A stretch of 52,414 bases of DNA from Branchiostoma floridae (taxonomy: Eukaryota; Chordata; Leptocardii; Amphioxiformes; Branchiostomatidae), in NCBI RefSeq assembly GCF_000003815.2, contig NC_049984.1, forward strand, positions 11,408,718 to 11,461,131. The letters are read 5' to 3'. The translations under genes were made by a program, and so were the position numbers. Of this stretch, positions 1 through 11,300 are shown in pieces (position 1 is the first letter of the stretch; each line of letters begins with the position of its first letter). The notes under the pieces are model-generated. The model was given only the letters and a program-made list of their open reading frames with translations, searched no databases and was not told where the DNA came from.

Positions 1-474
1 CCGACAGCAATAACATCTAATACGCACACATTCTTTCCTACCGCACTTTATCCTTATGTGTACTTTGCGATTTACCACACGCTTTCCTTAAGCCTCCCCT
101 TGTGGACCCCATCTGCCACATCACGTACCTGTCACAGGTGTGCTCTAATACTGAAGATTAAGGGAGATGAATTTCCGGTGTCTGTGTCTTACCTGTTTCT
201 TACTAGATCGCGGAAAGACTTCCATGTGATCTCCCGAATCTTTAAACACCGTACAGACACCTTGCTACTGTTCTAACGACAGTTATGTGACTTCTCACTG
301 TCTTAATCAGCTGTATATGTTTTTAAAAAAACTTAAAGTTAATAATGATACGTTGGGCTTTCATTCTACACCTTTGCACGCTAACGAAAAAATCTAAAAC
401 CTGCACTTTTCTTGGTAAATTGTAGGTTAGGTTACGATTGACTGCGTTTTGTTCCTTTTCTTCGTTGGTATTTG

Positions 475-494
475 ACAACAACAACAACAACAAC
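475..494. repeat. (ACA)n microsatellite
   Basis: Uninterrupted ACA trinucleotide repeat of 20 bp in the flank downstream of Tbx20. Confidence 0.9.
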
Positions 495-3020
495 GGATTA
501 ACAAACTAGCATCAGTGAAGTAAAGTTTTCGCCAGGCTTAACATCTATTTCATATAAGCATTACGTGATGCGCGGCAGCATCACAGTCAATTTTTCTTTA
601 ATGGTAGATATATTGATACATTTATATATAGCTCGTATATGAAGCCTGGTCTCTATGTACGTATAGTGTAACACATAGATCATGTAGTGGCAAACGGCAG
701 TGAAAATCTTTGATAGTCTCCTTAGGAAATTTGTTGCATTTGAATCAAGGAATCTTCCGTTGCAATACAACAGTTAAACAGGAATAAATAGCTAGGAGCA
801 ACTTGTTTCGTCTTTGACTGCACTGATTTCATTTTGCTAAGACTTGACGGTGGCGTAGCGGCGTTGTTGGTTAGACATCGTGTTGTTTAAGTCTGTTATG
901 CTCTGTTGATATGTGTTCTGCTCTTTCATACGCCTCCGGATGGTATTAACGCAGAAATGCAGACGTAGAGTGTTTATTTGTTTATTTGTGTGCCCACGCG
1001 CCGTTACCTTGACAACCGAGTACCAACTGTACAGACATGGGTAAGTATTAGCTAAAAGGTAAAGCTAATTTCGATAAAATAGCTCTCTTGGAGATTATTC
1101 GTTTGATCAAACAATTTTGAAAGAGTGAGGTATCCGTTGACGAGTACCGAACACCAGTGACAGCCTACAGACCGTTCACCTGTTTGCGTAGCAGCTAAAT
1201 TACACATCTTAAAATGTTCGGATTTCGTTAGAACACCTGCTCACGGTAATGAAAGTGTCTGAGAGGAAAAGACGTTCATTTGGTTTGAGATTGTGCCACA
1301 CGGTAGAGTTGGCGGAAACCGTAAGGTTATCTGTGAAACCGATGCTTTTCATTAGTGGTTGACAAGTTTTTATCACATTGTTGTCAACTCCTTGTTTTTC
1401 CTGATTTCTGAGACACGAAAGGTTGTTAGCCACGAAAAGGATACGGCTAAAGTACCTGATTAGATCCAGTTTAGCGTATCATATCCCCTAGTACGTAAGT
1501 ATAGACGTACTCTTAACAGGTGCAGCTGGCGATAGATCCGTCCGTTAACATAGGGTGGATGTTTACCTAGCGGGCACAGGTGCACACAATCTGAGATCTT
1601 AACCAAAAATCTATCGTACTGCAACTTTACACTTCATTGCGACTGTACAAATATTTCTTTTGTTTGCTTTTTTCAGCCACTTTTTCCCGCCGAAGGTAAA
1701 ACACCAAAGGTAATGCGGTCGAACTTTCGATAACTCGGATATAATTCTGTAGACCAACAACACTCAGTTTGTAAGCTGTTATACCACGTAAGGTGATTTT
1801 AGGTGCGACAGGGTTAGTTTCTTGGAGGTAGATGTAACAAACACTTAGTAACAGTTCAAAAAGATGCAAGCCCCACTCTTCTCTTAAACATCCTACAGAA
1901 TTCGTGCCTACATCTGTATTTCGTGGCGAATATGTGCTACATATATCTCTTTGAGAATATTAACGCGTACATTTCTGTTTTTTTATACTAAATATTAACA
2001 GATACGATGTAAAGTCTGCTTCGTAGCACAGATGGACTGAATCGACGGACGCAAATACACTGATGATTATTTATTGCACATACAAGATATCATTCTTACT
2101 TGTGTGTTGAACATTGTTATAATCTCTGTACAATTTTGTCAATAATCATTTTTTGTAAGGAATTACTATATGCAGCAGCTGTACAAGTCTCTAGCACGAC
2201 GTTTTTCTTCATATTTGGAAACGACGGAATGCCATATCTATCTTAAAAGCATGTAAAGGAAAGAAAGAAATACGTTCTATGACCATACAATATTTATCTG
2301 ATAGGCAGACTTACAAAACAGTCGATATCTAGTGGTGCTTGCGCGTTACCAAACTTAGCCAAACGTTCAGAGTCTTCAACGTGTTACCTGACATAGATTC
2401 TCTTGATTTTTCCTGGTCAAAACTACTCAAGAAAGCTAAATAATGATCTTCTTTGCGTGCCCTTGTAAAGATACCTCGCTATGAAATCCTTATCTAATCT
2501 TAATCTGTTGTAAAAAAAAACACAAGCATTTAAACACCATTCGACCTATCATCCTGCTATTTTTTCCTCTCTTCACAATATACTTTATACAATGTACAAC
2601 ACTTTAACTGACTTTTACTATCAACCAATGAGATACCCTGCTGACCACGTGACATCAAAAACAATAACTTATTTGGCACCAGTGCTCTTTCTCAGTTTTA
2701 CATATAAATAATCTTGGTAATACAAATATGCTACAGGATATTTGATACTGTACAGCATCAGGTAAATTCTTTTTTTTTCTACAGTTGGGCATCAGGGGAA
2801 TGTGTGGTGCGTCTTGCTGGTGCCTGCAACAAAGTAGATAAAGAAAAATGATTAAAAATTTAAAACATATCTTGGTTCAAGATCATTATATTTGCAACAA
2901 AGGTAGAAACAGCCAAAATAAAAGTACGAATTGTAATTGAAAAATGATTAAGAATAAAAACAATTGCCTTAAATTGTTCTAGATTATATTTGTATCACAG
3001 CCAGCAAACTAAGACTAATT

Positions 3021-3239
3021 GTTATCTCACTGCACCTGGGCCACCGGCGCGGCACTGCCGGGTTCGAAAGATAACGAATTTCAGAGATAAAGAACGAAAT
3101 TTCTTACATCTTGTGTATTTTGTTTTCTTCTAAGTCATATCTATGCAATATCTAAATTCTAAAAAAAAAATAACACAAGAGTGCCGCAGTGAACGAACCC
3201 CGCAGTGCCGCACCGGTGCCCCAAGCGTAGTGAGATACC
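3021..3239. mobile_element. Foldback/MITE-like element with 47-bp inverted termini
   Basis: GTTATCTCACTGCACCTGGG at 3021 with the following GC-rich CCACCGGCGCGGCACTGCCG pairs, with a few mismatches, with the stretch ending GTAGTGAGATACC at 3239. The termini are GC-rich and the 110-bp centre is AT-rich. No transposase is present. It lies downstream of Tbx20. Confidence 0.8.
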
Positions 3240-3761
3240 ACCTTAAAGAAAAGATTTTCCCCCTACCTAGATGAGACTCTCCTGTGCCGCGGCTATACAA
3301 TGGCACCACCTGGTCTCGCGTTCTTCTGTAACAAAAAATACGTCCTCTGGTTAGTAAGGAACTAATTCAAGCGAGCAACATTTAATACTGAAATGTTTCT
3401 ACAGTTCCACGTGTTTTTTTCTGCTCATTTTAACAAATGTTTGGCACTCGGCTATAAAAAACAGGTAAACCCGTTTTATCCGTAAATTCGGGAATTTCGA
3501 CCCTTTTACTATCCTTTCTTAAGCATTCGTTTGCAAATTCTTTGCATAAAAAGGCCTCATTGTATAGTACTGAGTATCAGAATCTTTCGCGCGGACTCAA
3601 ATGAACCGTATCTCAAAGATGTTATTTCAGCACTAAGGACAGACACCACTGTGCTAAACAGTTGTCCTTTGTGAATCAAATGAACGCGGTTTTCACAAAT
3701 TGTTACCATCAGATTTATTGCAACTTTTCGTGTAAAAGGGTTCGCCACTACCAGGCACCAC

Positions 3762-3952
3762 AGGTCACTGGAAAAATAATAGAAATTGGTCCAATAGACA
3801 GATATCATGCCAGAGGAATTGGCCGGCCGAGAAGTACAATTTGCGACCTAGTACTATGGCAACTTGGCGCAAACTTAAGTCCTCTACCGGCCAACTCCCC
3901 TAGCATGCCATCTGTCTATTTGGCCAATTTCTACTATTTTTCTAGTGACCTT
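3762..3952. mobile_element. Palindromic (foldback) element with arms of about 66 bp
   Basis: Left arm 3762-3827 (AGGTCACTGGAAAAATAATA... to GGCCGG) is the imperfect reverse complement of right arm 3887-3952 (CCGGCCAACTCCCC... to TAGTGACCT). About 59 bp separate the arms. This explains why open frames on both strands encode similar peptides here. It is probably a non-autonomous transposon or a hairpin-forming repeat. Confidence 0.75.
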
Positions 3953-4973
3953 TGGAACTTGACAAAGGCCACAAAAAGGCAATGACCTTGACATAACAGA
4001 TTCTTGCCTAGCTGTAGAATACAAGTGGCGGTTTCTGTCTACGTCGGACCATTCTTAACGAGTAAAACTGAAATGGGGGTTTTGACGGTTAAGCTGTCAG
4101 ATGTTTCAGCCCCAAATTGTAACTCTGAATAGCATTTAGGCACAGACAGATAATGCCGATTTCATGTCCGTAATGATATTTTACGACAAAGTCATAAAAA
4201 AGAGACTAAAAGGTAAAACTCATTACACTTTTGCCCCGGTGATTGTAAAGTTTGATAGGTGTCACAGCCCGTACCAGCGACACGCTGGGCCGTAAAACGC
4301 TTCACAAATTGACACTACCGCATCAATCATCCTAAATGTCTAACAATACAACAAAACTGTCACTCCGTCTCAGCCAGCGTTGTAAAAACACTGCCAGCAA
4401 TTAGACCTGTACAAATGTTTTGGGAGATGTTCTGTAGTGATATCCTCAGAAATATATGGTAGCTTTTCCGAACATTAATTAGAGTGTAATTCCAAATAGT
4501 TTAAGCCAAGCAAATTTAGGTGTCGTGAGAAAATGAACATGAACAAATTATTTGGAATTGATGGATGGTTGTAAATCAACGGGTCATGCCCTCCATCAAA
4601 TGTTGATATTGACGATAAGTTACCCTGATTTCACAGCATTGCAGTGATGCGTGCTAAAGCATGCAGATTATATAGCGTATGCTCAGAATTCCACAGATTG
4701 ATATGCAATCAAAAGAACCAGCTTTATGCTGTGTTGCCTTTGCTCGTGACTGTTTCAGTTACTGGTTACCTAAATTGTATGCACACCCAATGCACACCTG
4801 TTCAATATGCTTTGATCAATTATTTTGTATTCTTGTACATTTGTTAAGCCATTAGGTTGACAGTATCAGCACTTATTCTTGTCCCATAGCATATGTGATC
4901 ACTGACTTTGGCACATTGTTTATATCTAGTCATTAATAGTAGGGGAGAGAAGAAGGAAAGTTTAGTACCTTGA

Positions 4974-5329
4974 CTATACATAATGCCTGAGTGTGTGGAC
5001 GGAGGAGTAGGCCGTCTGCGGGAAGTACGGGTACCTCTGTATGTGGAGGGGGTGGAAAGGGGAGGGGGCGGACAACATGGGGATGGGGGCGGGGAGAGCT
5101 GAGGATGGATGCGGCAAGCCCGGTATACCCAGGGCCCCGAACCCCAGGGTGTGGGGCAGAGGGTGTGGGAGTGGGGAGGTCAGGCTAGATGTGGTGGCTG
5201 TAACAGAGGGGTTGATGGGATGGGGTGTGATGGGAATGGGGTGAGAGGAGTGAGGGTAGTGAGGTAACGGGGTGAAGGAGGGAGAGGGCCATCCTCCAAC
5301 TGACGTGCTGGGAGACGTCAGGCCACCTT
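4974..5329 (-). CDS. Tbx20: Tbx20 terminal coding exon 7
   Basis: Acceptor TTTTCCCCAG after a pyrimidine tract, stop TAG at 4974-4976. Encodes residues 345-462, rich in Pro, Ser, Thr and His ([18 protein letters not shown] and similar) and ending LRHYV. Human TBX20 also ends with an aromatic, His-rich segment (YHHYFQQGPY...GLRHSS). No canonical AATAAA lies within the first 900 nt downstream; the nearest on this strand is at 3714-3719, and a TATAAA variant is at 4919-4924. Confidence 0.93.
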
Positions 5330-8300
5330 CTGGGGAAAACAAGATGGTGTAGAACTCATTTCACATATAAACGAGAAAAAAATAAGTTTTCATGTGATGA
5401 ACAATACATCCTGTGAGAACAGTATTCTTCCTGTAACTGCAATTACATCTTTTCGATACAAAATACAATACAAGTGTTTTTTTACGCAGGTGCAGGTCTT
5501 AAGTAAGATTGCAGGATTTCCTTCCTAACGCTCTGTATGAACCAGTCCTTTATACGCCTCCCGCACCGGCATGGCGCCAAGTCTGCACGGGCCTTCTAAG
5601 ACGCTCTAAATCCACCAATAAAGTAGTAAGACGGGCGTCTTAAAGAGCATGTTCTAAGGGTGTAACGGACTATCAAGGCGGTTCTTACCGGAGGATGAGG
5701 AGCTGGACAGACGCGGGCTTTTCCTGGGCGGTTCCTCCTCGGCGTATGCCCGGATGGGTGAGCGGGCGTACCGGTGTTCCTTCAGCATGGTCTCCACACT
5801 CTCCCTGCAGGCACGCCAAGAAAGGTCACTGTCGGGAGGCACAGACGGTTTATACACGTGGAAGCGGTGGCATCAACAAACGGGGAAAAGTCGGCAAACT
5901 CGTTAAAAAAATCTAAATTTTCTTTAAGAGTAATTTGTATAACGTCCCGATCAATGCGATTTCATATTTTGAATAAATGTGAATGAAATACCATGAACAA
6001 GGGAACGTTTTAGATGTAATTTTGTCAGCAATCATCCTGAAACACGTGTTAAATGTAAACCCTATCACATGTGCGCACATTGTACTTATGGTTAGATGTG
6101 TGCGCTTATGGAAATCTGAATCACATTTGCTTCACAATACATTAATAGAGACACCGCTTCCACTTTATATCAAGTATACAACAAATTAAAGTCCCATAAA
6201 TGAATAGAATGAATGAAGAAACATAGAATATATACATCTAAACGTAGCTTCATTGATCACTAACAGAAAACACACAGCGGCTAAATTCCCGCCATGCATA
6301 CGCACTCTTCACCAAAGAGTTTGGCACTCAAACATTTATAATCTGAAACCCAAGTTTCTCTTTCATACATCATTCTTGTAACTCAAACATACAGCGTTTT
6401 CGGGGTAGTTTCATTGCTACCTTGATAACATCTACGTAAAAAACACGGGGGATGGTAATGATATCAGCCTATTTTAGCCTGTTGCCAATGTTTGCAAACA
6501 CCCTGGAGAAAGTATCAACATTTCTGTGTAGTTTTACGATATTGAGGAAAAATAACAACGATTTTAGGAAAATACTATGAATGGATTTGGCACCGAAATT
6601 ATCATTTTGCATAGTACCGATGAATTTTATCAAGTCAAGAACAATATAATATACAACAATGTGAAAATATTTGCAGAGAGAAATCGCATTATGGTGTCCC
6701 TATATTATAGGTAGAAAAGCTACATACTGAAGAGAAATCTTAAACACAGAGAATAGAAAAGAAACAACTGCCAAATGTACTTCTATGGCTTGGGTGGAAT
6801 CAAAGAAAAGTAGCGCATAATACTATAAGAGAAGTACTAAACACAGACAATAGAAATGAAACAGCTGCCAAATGTATTTCTATGGTTTGGAGGGAATCAA
6901 AGAAAAGTAGCACATAATACTATAAGAGAAGTACCAAACACAGAAACTAGAAAAAAAAAACTGCCAAATGTATTTCTATGGCTTGGATAGAATCAAAGAA
7001 AAGTAGCGGATAATACTATAAGAAGTACTAAACTAGAAATTCCAAAGACGCCTCGCTTCCAGTTTATTGATTTGACAATGGTGTTGAGTTGTATCGGACG
7101 ACCCGGGGCAAACCTGTGGCCAACCCGCGCCCCAGAGCCGTGACTCCAGCAGGTTCCCGTCTCTCTCCCACATCCACACTCTACATTCCCCGAAAAGTCC
7201 GGACTTTCAACAGTTCTATGCGGTATAAATTAACAGTTGAGTCTGGGTGTCTAGCGGGGCCCGAACGCGATGACAAAAGCACGACCTGGAGCGTGTGTTC
7301 CCACGGCCACGGTTTCCTCTCTACTTGGTTAGGTCAGATGGACCGGCGGATAGGGTGTGGTCTGAAGAACTATGTCTTCATTAGCAGGGATAATTTCTCA
7401 ATATTCAGTTATTAATCATATTTGAATCAATGAGTTCTAACAGGGGAAGAGTTTCGGGGCTCTGCGGTGATACAACTCAGATCTACGTTTTTTCTTGTGA
7501 AGAAAAGAGCAAGTGGTTTTCTCGCGAAAAAAAAATAATTTGTGGAAAAGATATTTGGTAAATTGTGATAATCATCGGTGGTCAAATATGAAGAATATAG
7601 CTGTTTAATAGCTTGAAGCAAAACGTTCTTTTAAGAGTACCGGTGAACGATAACAATTGGGAGAAACGCTACTTTATTCGGTACTCGGTGAGCGCGGCTG
7701 CCCGTTTTTTCCACCCCGTACCGCCCGGCTCAGTGGCCCGGCCAGGCGCCATGCCTTCTCTGTCTGTTAGCGCACCAACATGGTGACATAATTGGCAAGG
7801 TAGTTCGATACATGGTGGTTGGTATAATGTAACACTTCCCAAGCCTGTCCGATTTCATCGGCTCCCGGTCGTGTTTACATTCCTTCTGCTGCGATATCAG
7901 TTGTGTGGAGATTGTGTTGTTTAATCTCGACCTAAAGCGAAAACTCTCTCCGCGCGCTGGGAGATCGAGAGGCAGAAAAACTCTCGGAACAACGCTCCCG
8001 AGATGTTCCGATTACAGCCTCCGCCGCGATGACTTAAACTCTCCAGGCACCAACATTTGAGGAGGAGTGAGGAATGTTAAGGGTCAGAAAGAAATCAAAA
8101 CTTGTGTGTTGTGAGAAATGTGGGGTCGAAATGCCGGCGCGCCGGGATCCTTTTTTTTGTGGTTCTGGTTGACTGGATGGAAGTGAGAGGAACGTTACCC
8201 CTACAACCGTCAAAACTTCAGCAAAACATTTCACTAGATACAGCTGTACATGTTGACATGCATGGGAACGTTGAAGTAAAACGTGTATATAAAAAGAACA

Positions 8301-11300
8301 TAAGCTGGAAATCATTTTCTAAGTAAAATGGCTGCGTAAAGCGAAATGTAGAACAGCACCGTAGCAGCCGAAATGAACCATATGGTAATTTTTCAACAGA
8401 AATCAGAATCGCGGAAAGCTAGGTTGTTACGGCTACAATAAATGAATACCAACGGTGGCAGAGACGGTCAAGATGTCGGCAGTGTTTGCAAACACGACAA
8501 AGTGCTCCATGCCCAGACATCCCGACATCGTCAAGACTCCTCCGGATTCCTTAGTGTCAGTGTCGTCTTGAGAAAGTTCCTTTGTCGAGGATTTCAATTT
8601 AACAAAAAATAAATAAAACCGTACAGGTTGTACTTGTAGCTAAGCTTAATTTCCCCCTTATGTGTAATGCAATATTTAAAATGACATATTCAGTTTTCTT
8701 CGTTACAAGTTGATTCAAATACACAATTTAAACGAAAACAAACATCTAGACGTACGTGAACCGAAAAAAGGAACTGGTTTGTTTGGCCAGTTTTGAAACA
8801 AATGGAACCAGTTGGAACATTACCCTTCGAGTTTTTTAGAACCATTGGCCTTTGGACGATAAATGGCAGTCAAAGAGCTTTCGTCGACGTTTCGTGGCGT
8901 CTCTTGGTTAAGGGTGGTAACCAAATGTGAAGATGTGTGAAGACGGCTTGAAGAAGAGTTCTAAAAGTAGCCTGTTATTATATATGGGGAGCAACCGCGA
9001 TGTCTGTTGCGGTGAAAACGGGGTCCTGACAAGAGCAACTTTCGTCACATGAGGAAAATATGTCCACAGTTGGTGCGTGTTGAACGGCGGGGTCAGGAGC
9101 TGTGGAAAACGTCAGTAACGCTCGTTCTAAATTGTTTGGTGTAAGTGGTGAAATACAGGGGTGTCATGGTGGGGTAAGAACGGAACCACGCACGTGTGAG
9201 GTACAGTACCCGGGTGGGAGGCCGACATCTCAAACCACGGCCTACCGCTTCAAAATGACAAGCCAAGGAAACAACTTTATCTAGGCGATAGCAAAGGAAC
9301 GTAAATGGGGCATTTCCAGCTCAACATGACCGATAAGGGACGTAAATCAACGTCAAAACGCAGATTGCGCCAGAAGTGAGGGGGAAGACTTCATGCTCCA
9401 TTTTCTGACATCTGCTTCTCTTGACCCGCTCGCCACTCGGCCGTGGAAGCCTCCCAACTTTTATTTGTATCAAAACAACATTCGGAATGAAAACGGGGCT
9501 TACGGGGAATGACTTCGGCACCAAAAAACGTCAGGTACAATGACAGACAGGACGCTTCTGTCTGTTCCAATTCTCAGACTTAAGTTTCCACAAGCAAGGC
9601 TATAAGAAGAACGACTGTGTGTTCTGCTTTTCACATTACGTTCCGAGCATACCACATTTAGGTCCGACCCATCACATCATCAGCAATTTCCCCTTAGATT
9701 AATGCCCAGATAGGCACTGATTATACGAGCAGTTCTCCTAGAAATGTGATTCACTGAGCTCACACAGAGCACCAACATTCCCCACCATCAGCACTCGGCG
9801 TCCGTCACTCGCGGTGGAAACATTAACAGTTCGTTAGGTACGGAACACATCGGGAATGTCCGTGGATTTATGGGGCGTGAGGAGCGATTGGTGGACAGCT
9901 CAGAAATAAACAAAACACGCAGAAGCAAGGAGAATGTCCACAATTATCAGTGTAGGATGGTGACAGCTATATGGATCCTTGGGGACGATTCTTAATGCAA
10001 TATTCAATTGTCAATCTTAGAAGCATCCGTAATTGAAAAGTTGAATAGCAAGGAAAAATTACGGGACAGTATATCTTTATTTGTACATACCTGTATGATT
10101 CCAATATGCATAAACACCTAAGTGTATTTTGTTTACACACTGTTGTTTTATTCTGTGAACGCCAAAATATCACGAAAAATACGATTGACAAACCAAAATC
10201 CACAAAACAAAAATATTGTCTAGATAGTTTTATCAGGTAAATGGTGTTGACATTGTAGAAATGACACATGACGAACCTTTCTATGTCGGTGAGTCGAGAC
10301 GAGTCTCGGAACCCCTTGGCGAATGGGTTGCTGTCGATCTTTAGCTTTGTGATCTGAAAGTAAGAGAGTCAGACATCCGTCACAAAAAGCAGTACGACAA
10401 TATCATAAAAATCAGACAACGTAATATATTATAAGAATGATATTTATGGAGACAAGAAAACCGATAGATATGAAGCGAAAGATTGCCGTAAATGGAAAAT
10501 AACCTTCGCCGACTGTCCGCTTGGACTGAATTTGATTATGTTGAAAATAGAAAACATACTTTCCCGACCATTTCAACAGTTGGGACAAATGTTACATACC
10601 AGAGACAAATTTACATATAAAGTTCCTGTTGAGTTTGAATTAATTTGATTTAATACAATACGCTGTCGTCAGTTAAACGTGATTTTTTTAAAGATATCCC
10701 GTTTTCCATTGCGAAGATAACTTCAAGCCTCGACGCAGTCTTGTCGTTCTTGTGACCATCGAAAGGTTTAATGTAAAAAATTAACAGACAAAAGGGTTAG
10801 AAAATCATTAAGGTTGATAAATACACATGTGGACTTAATTTGCGTTAAATTTCGTTTCCTTTGTGTCTTTGTAAACCTTTGGAATATTTTCTAAGAATCC
10901 TGAACTGGTATCAAAACTTTGAAAGCTGTGAGTATCAAGATGTGTATCAAGGAATATTATAGAATAAAGAAAAGTAAAAAAAGTGAACAATTCGAGGTAC
11001 AAGCTAAAGAGTACAGAAAAGGAGACATAAGTGTAGAACGTGACGCGAAATTGAATTGGTGCACGAACAGGTAAAATATTCCACGAAAGAACGTCGGCTG
11101 GTAACGTGAGAAGAGGGTTAATCAGGGAAAAGCTGGCTGTTTGTGCAAAATGGATATTCTCCGGGCCTCGTGCGCACCTGATATTACACCAAAACCTCTC
11201 CAGTTCCTCTGCAAATATATCAGCACAAAGCCTTTGTTCCCTAGCAAGTTGTTTTTTTGGAGATTGAGCTTTAGCGTCAACTACGCTAGTTTCATTCGTA

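Larger units (their letters stand above)
1..4973. other. Intergenic flank downstream of Tbx20
   Basis: No exon, RNA gene or recognisable protein motif seen, apart from the (ACA)n tract and the two palindromic elements listed separately. The Tbx20 3' UTR must lie in the right part, but its end is not clear. Confidence 0.6.
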
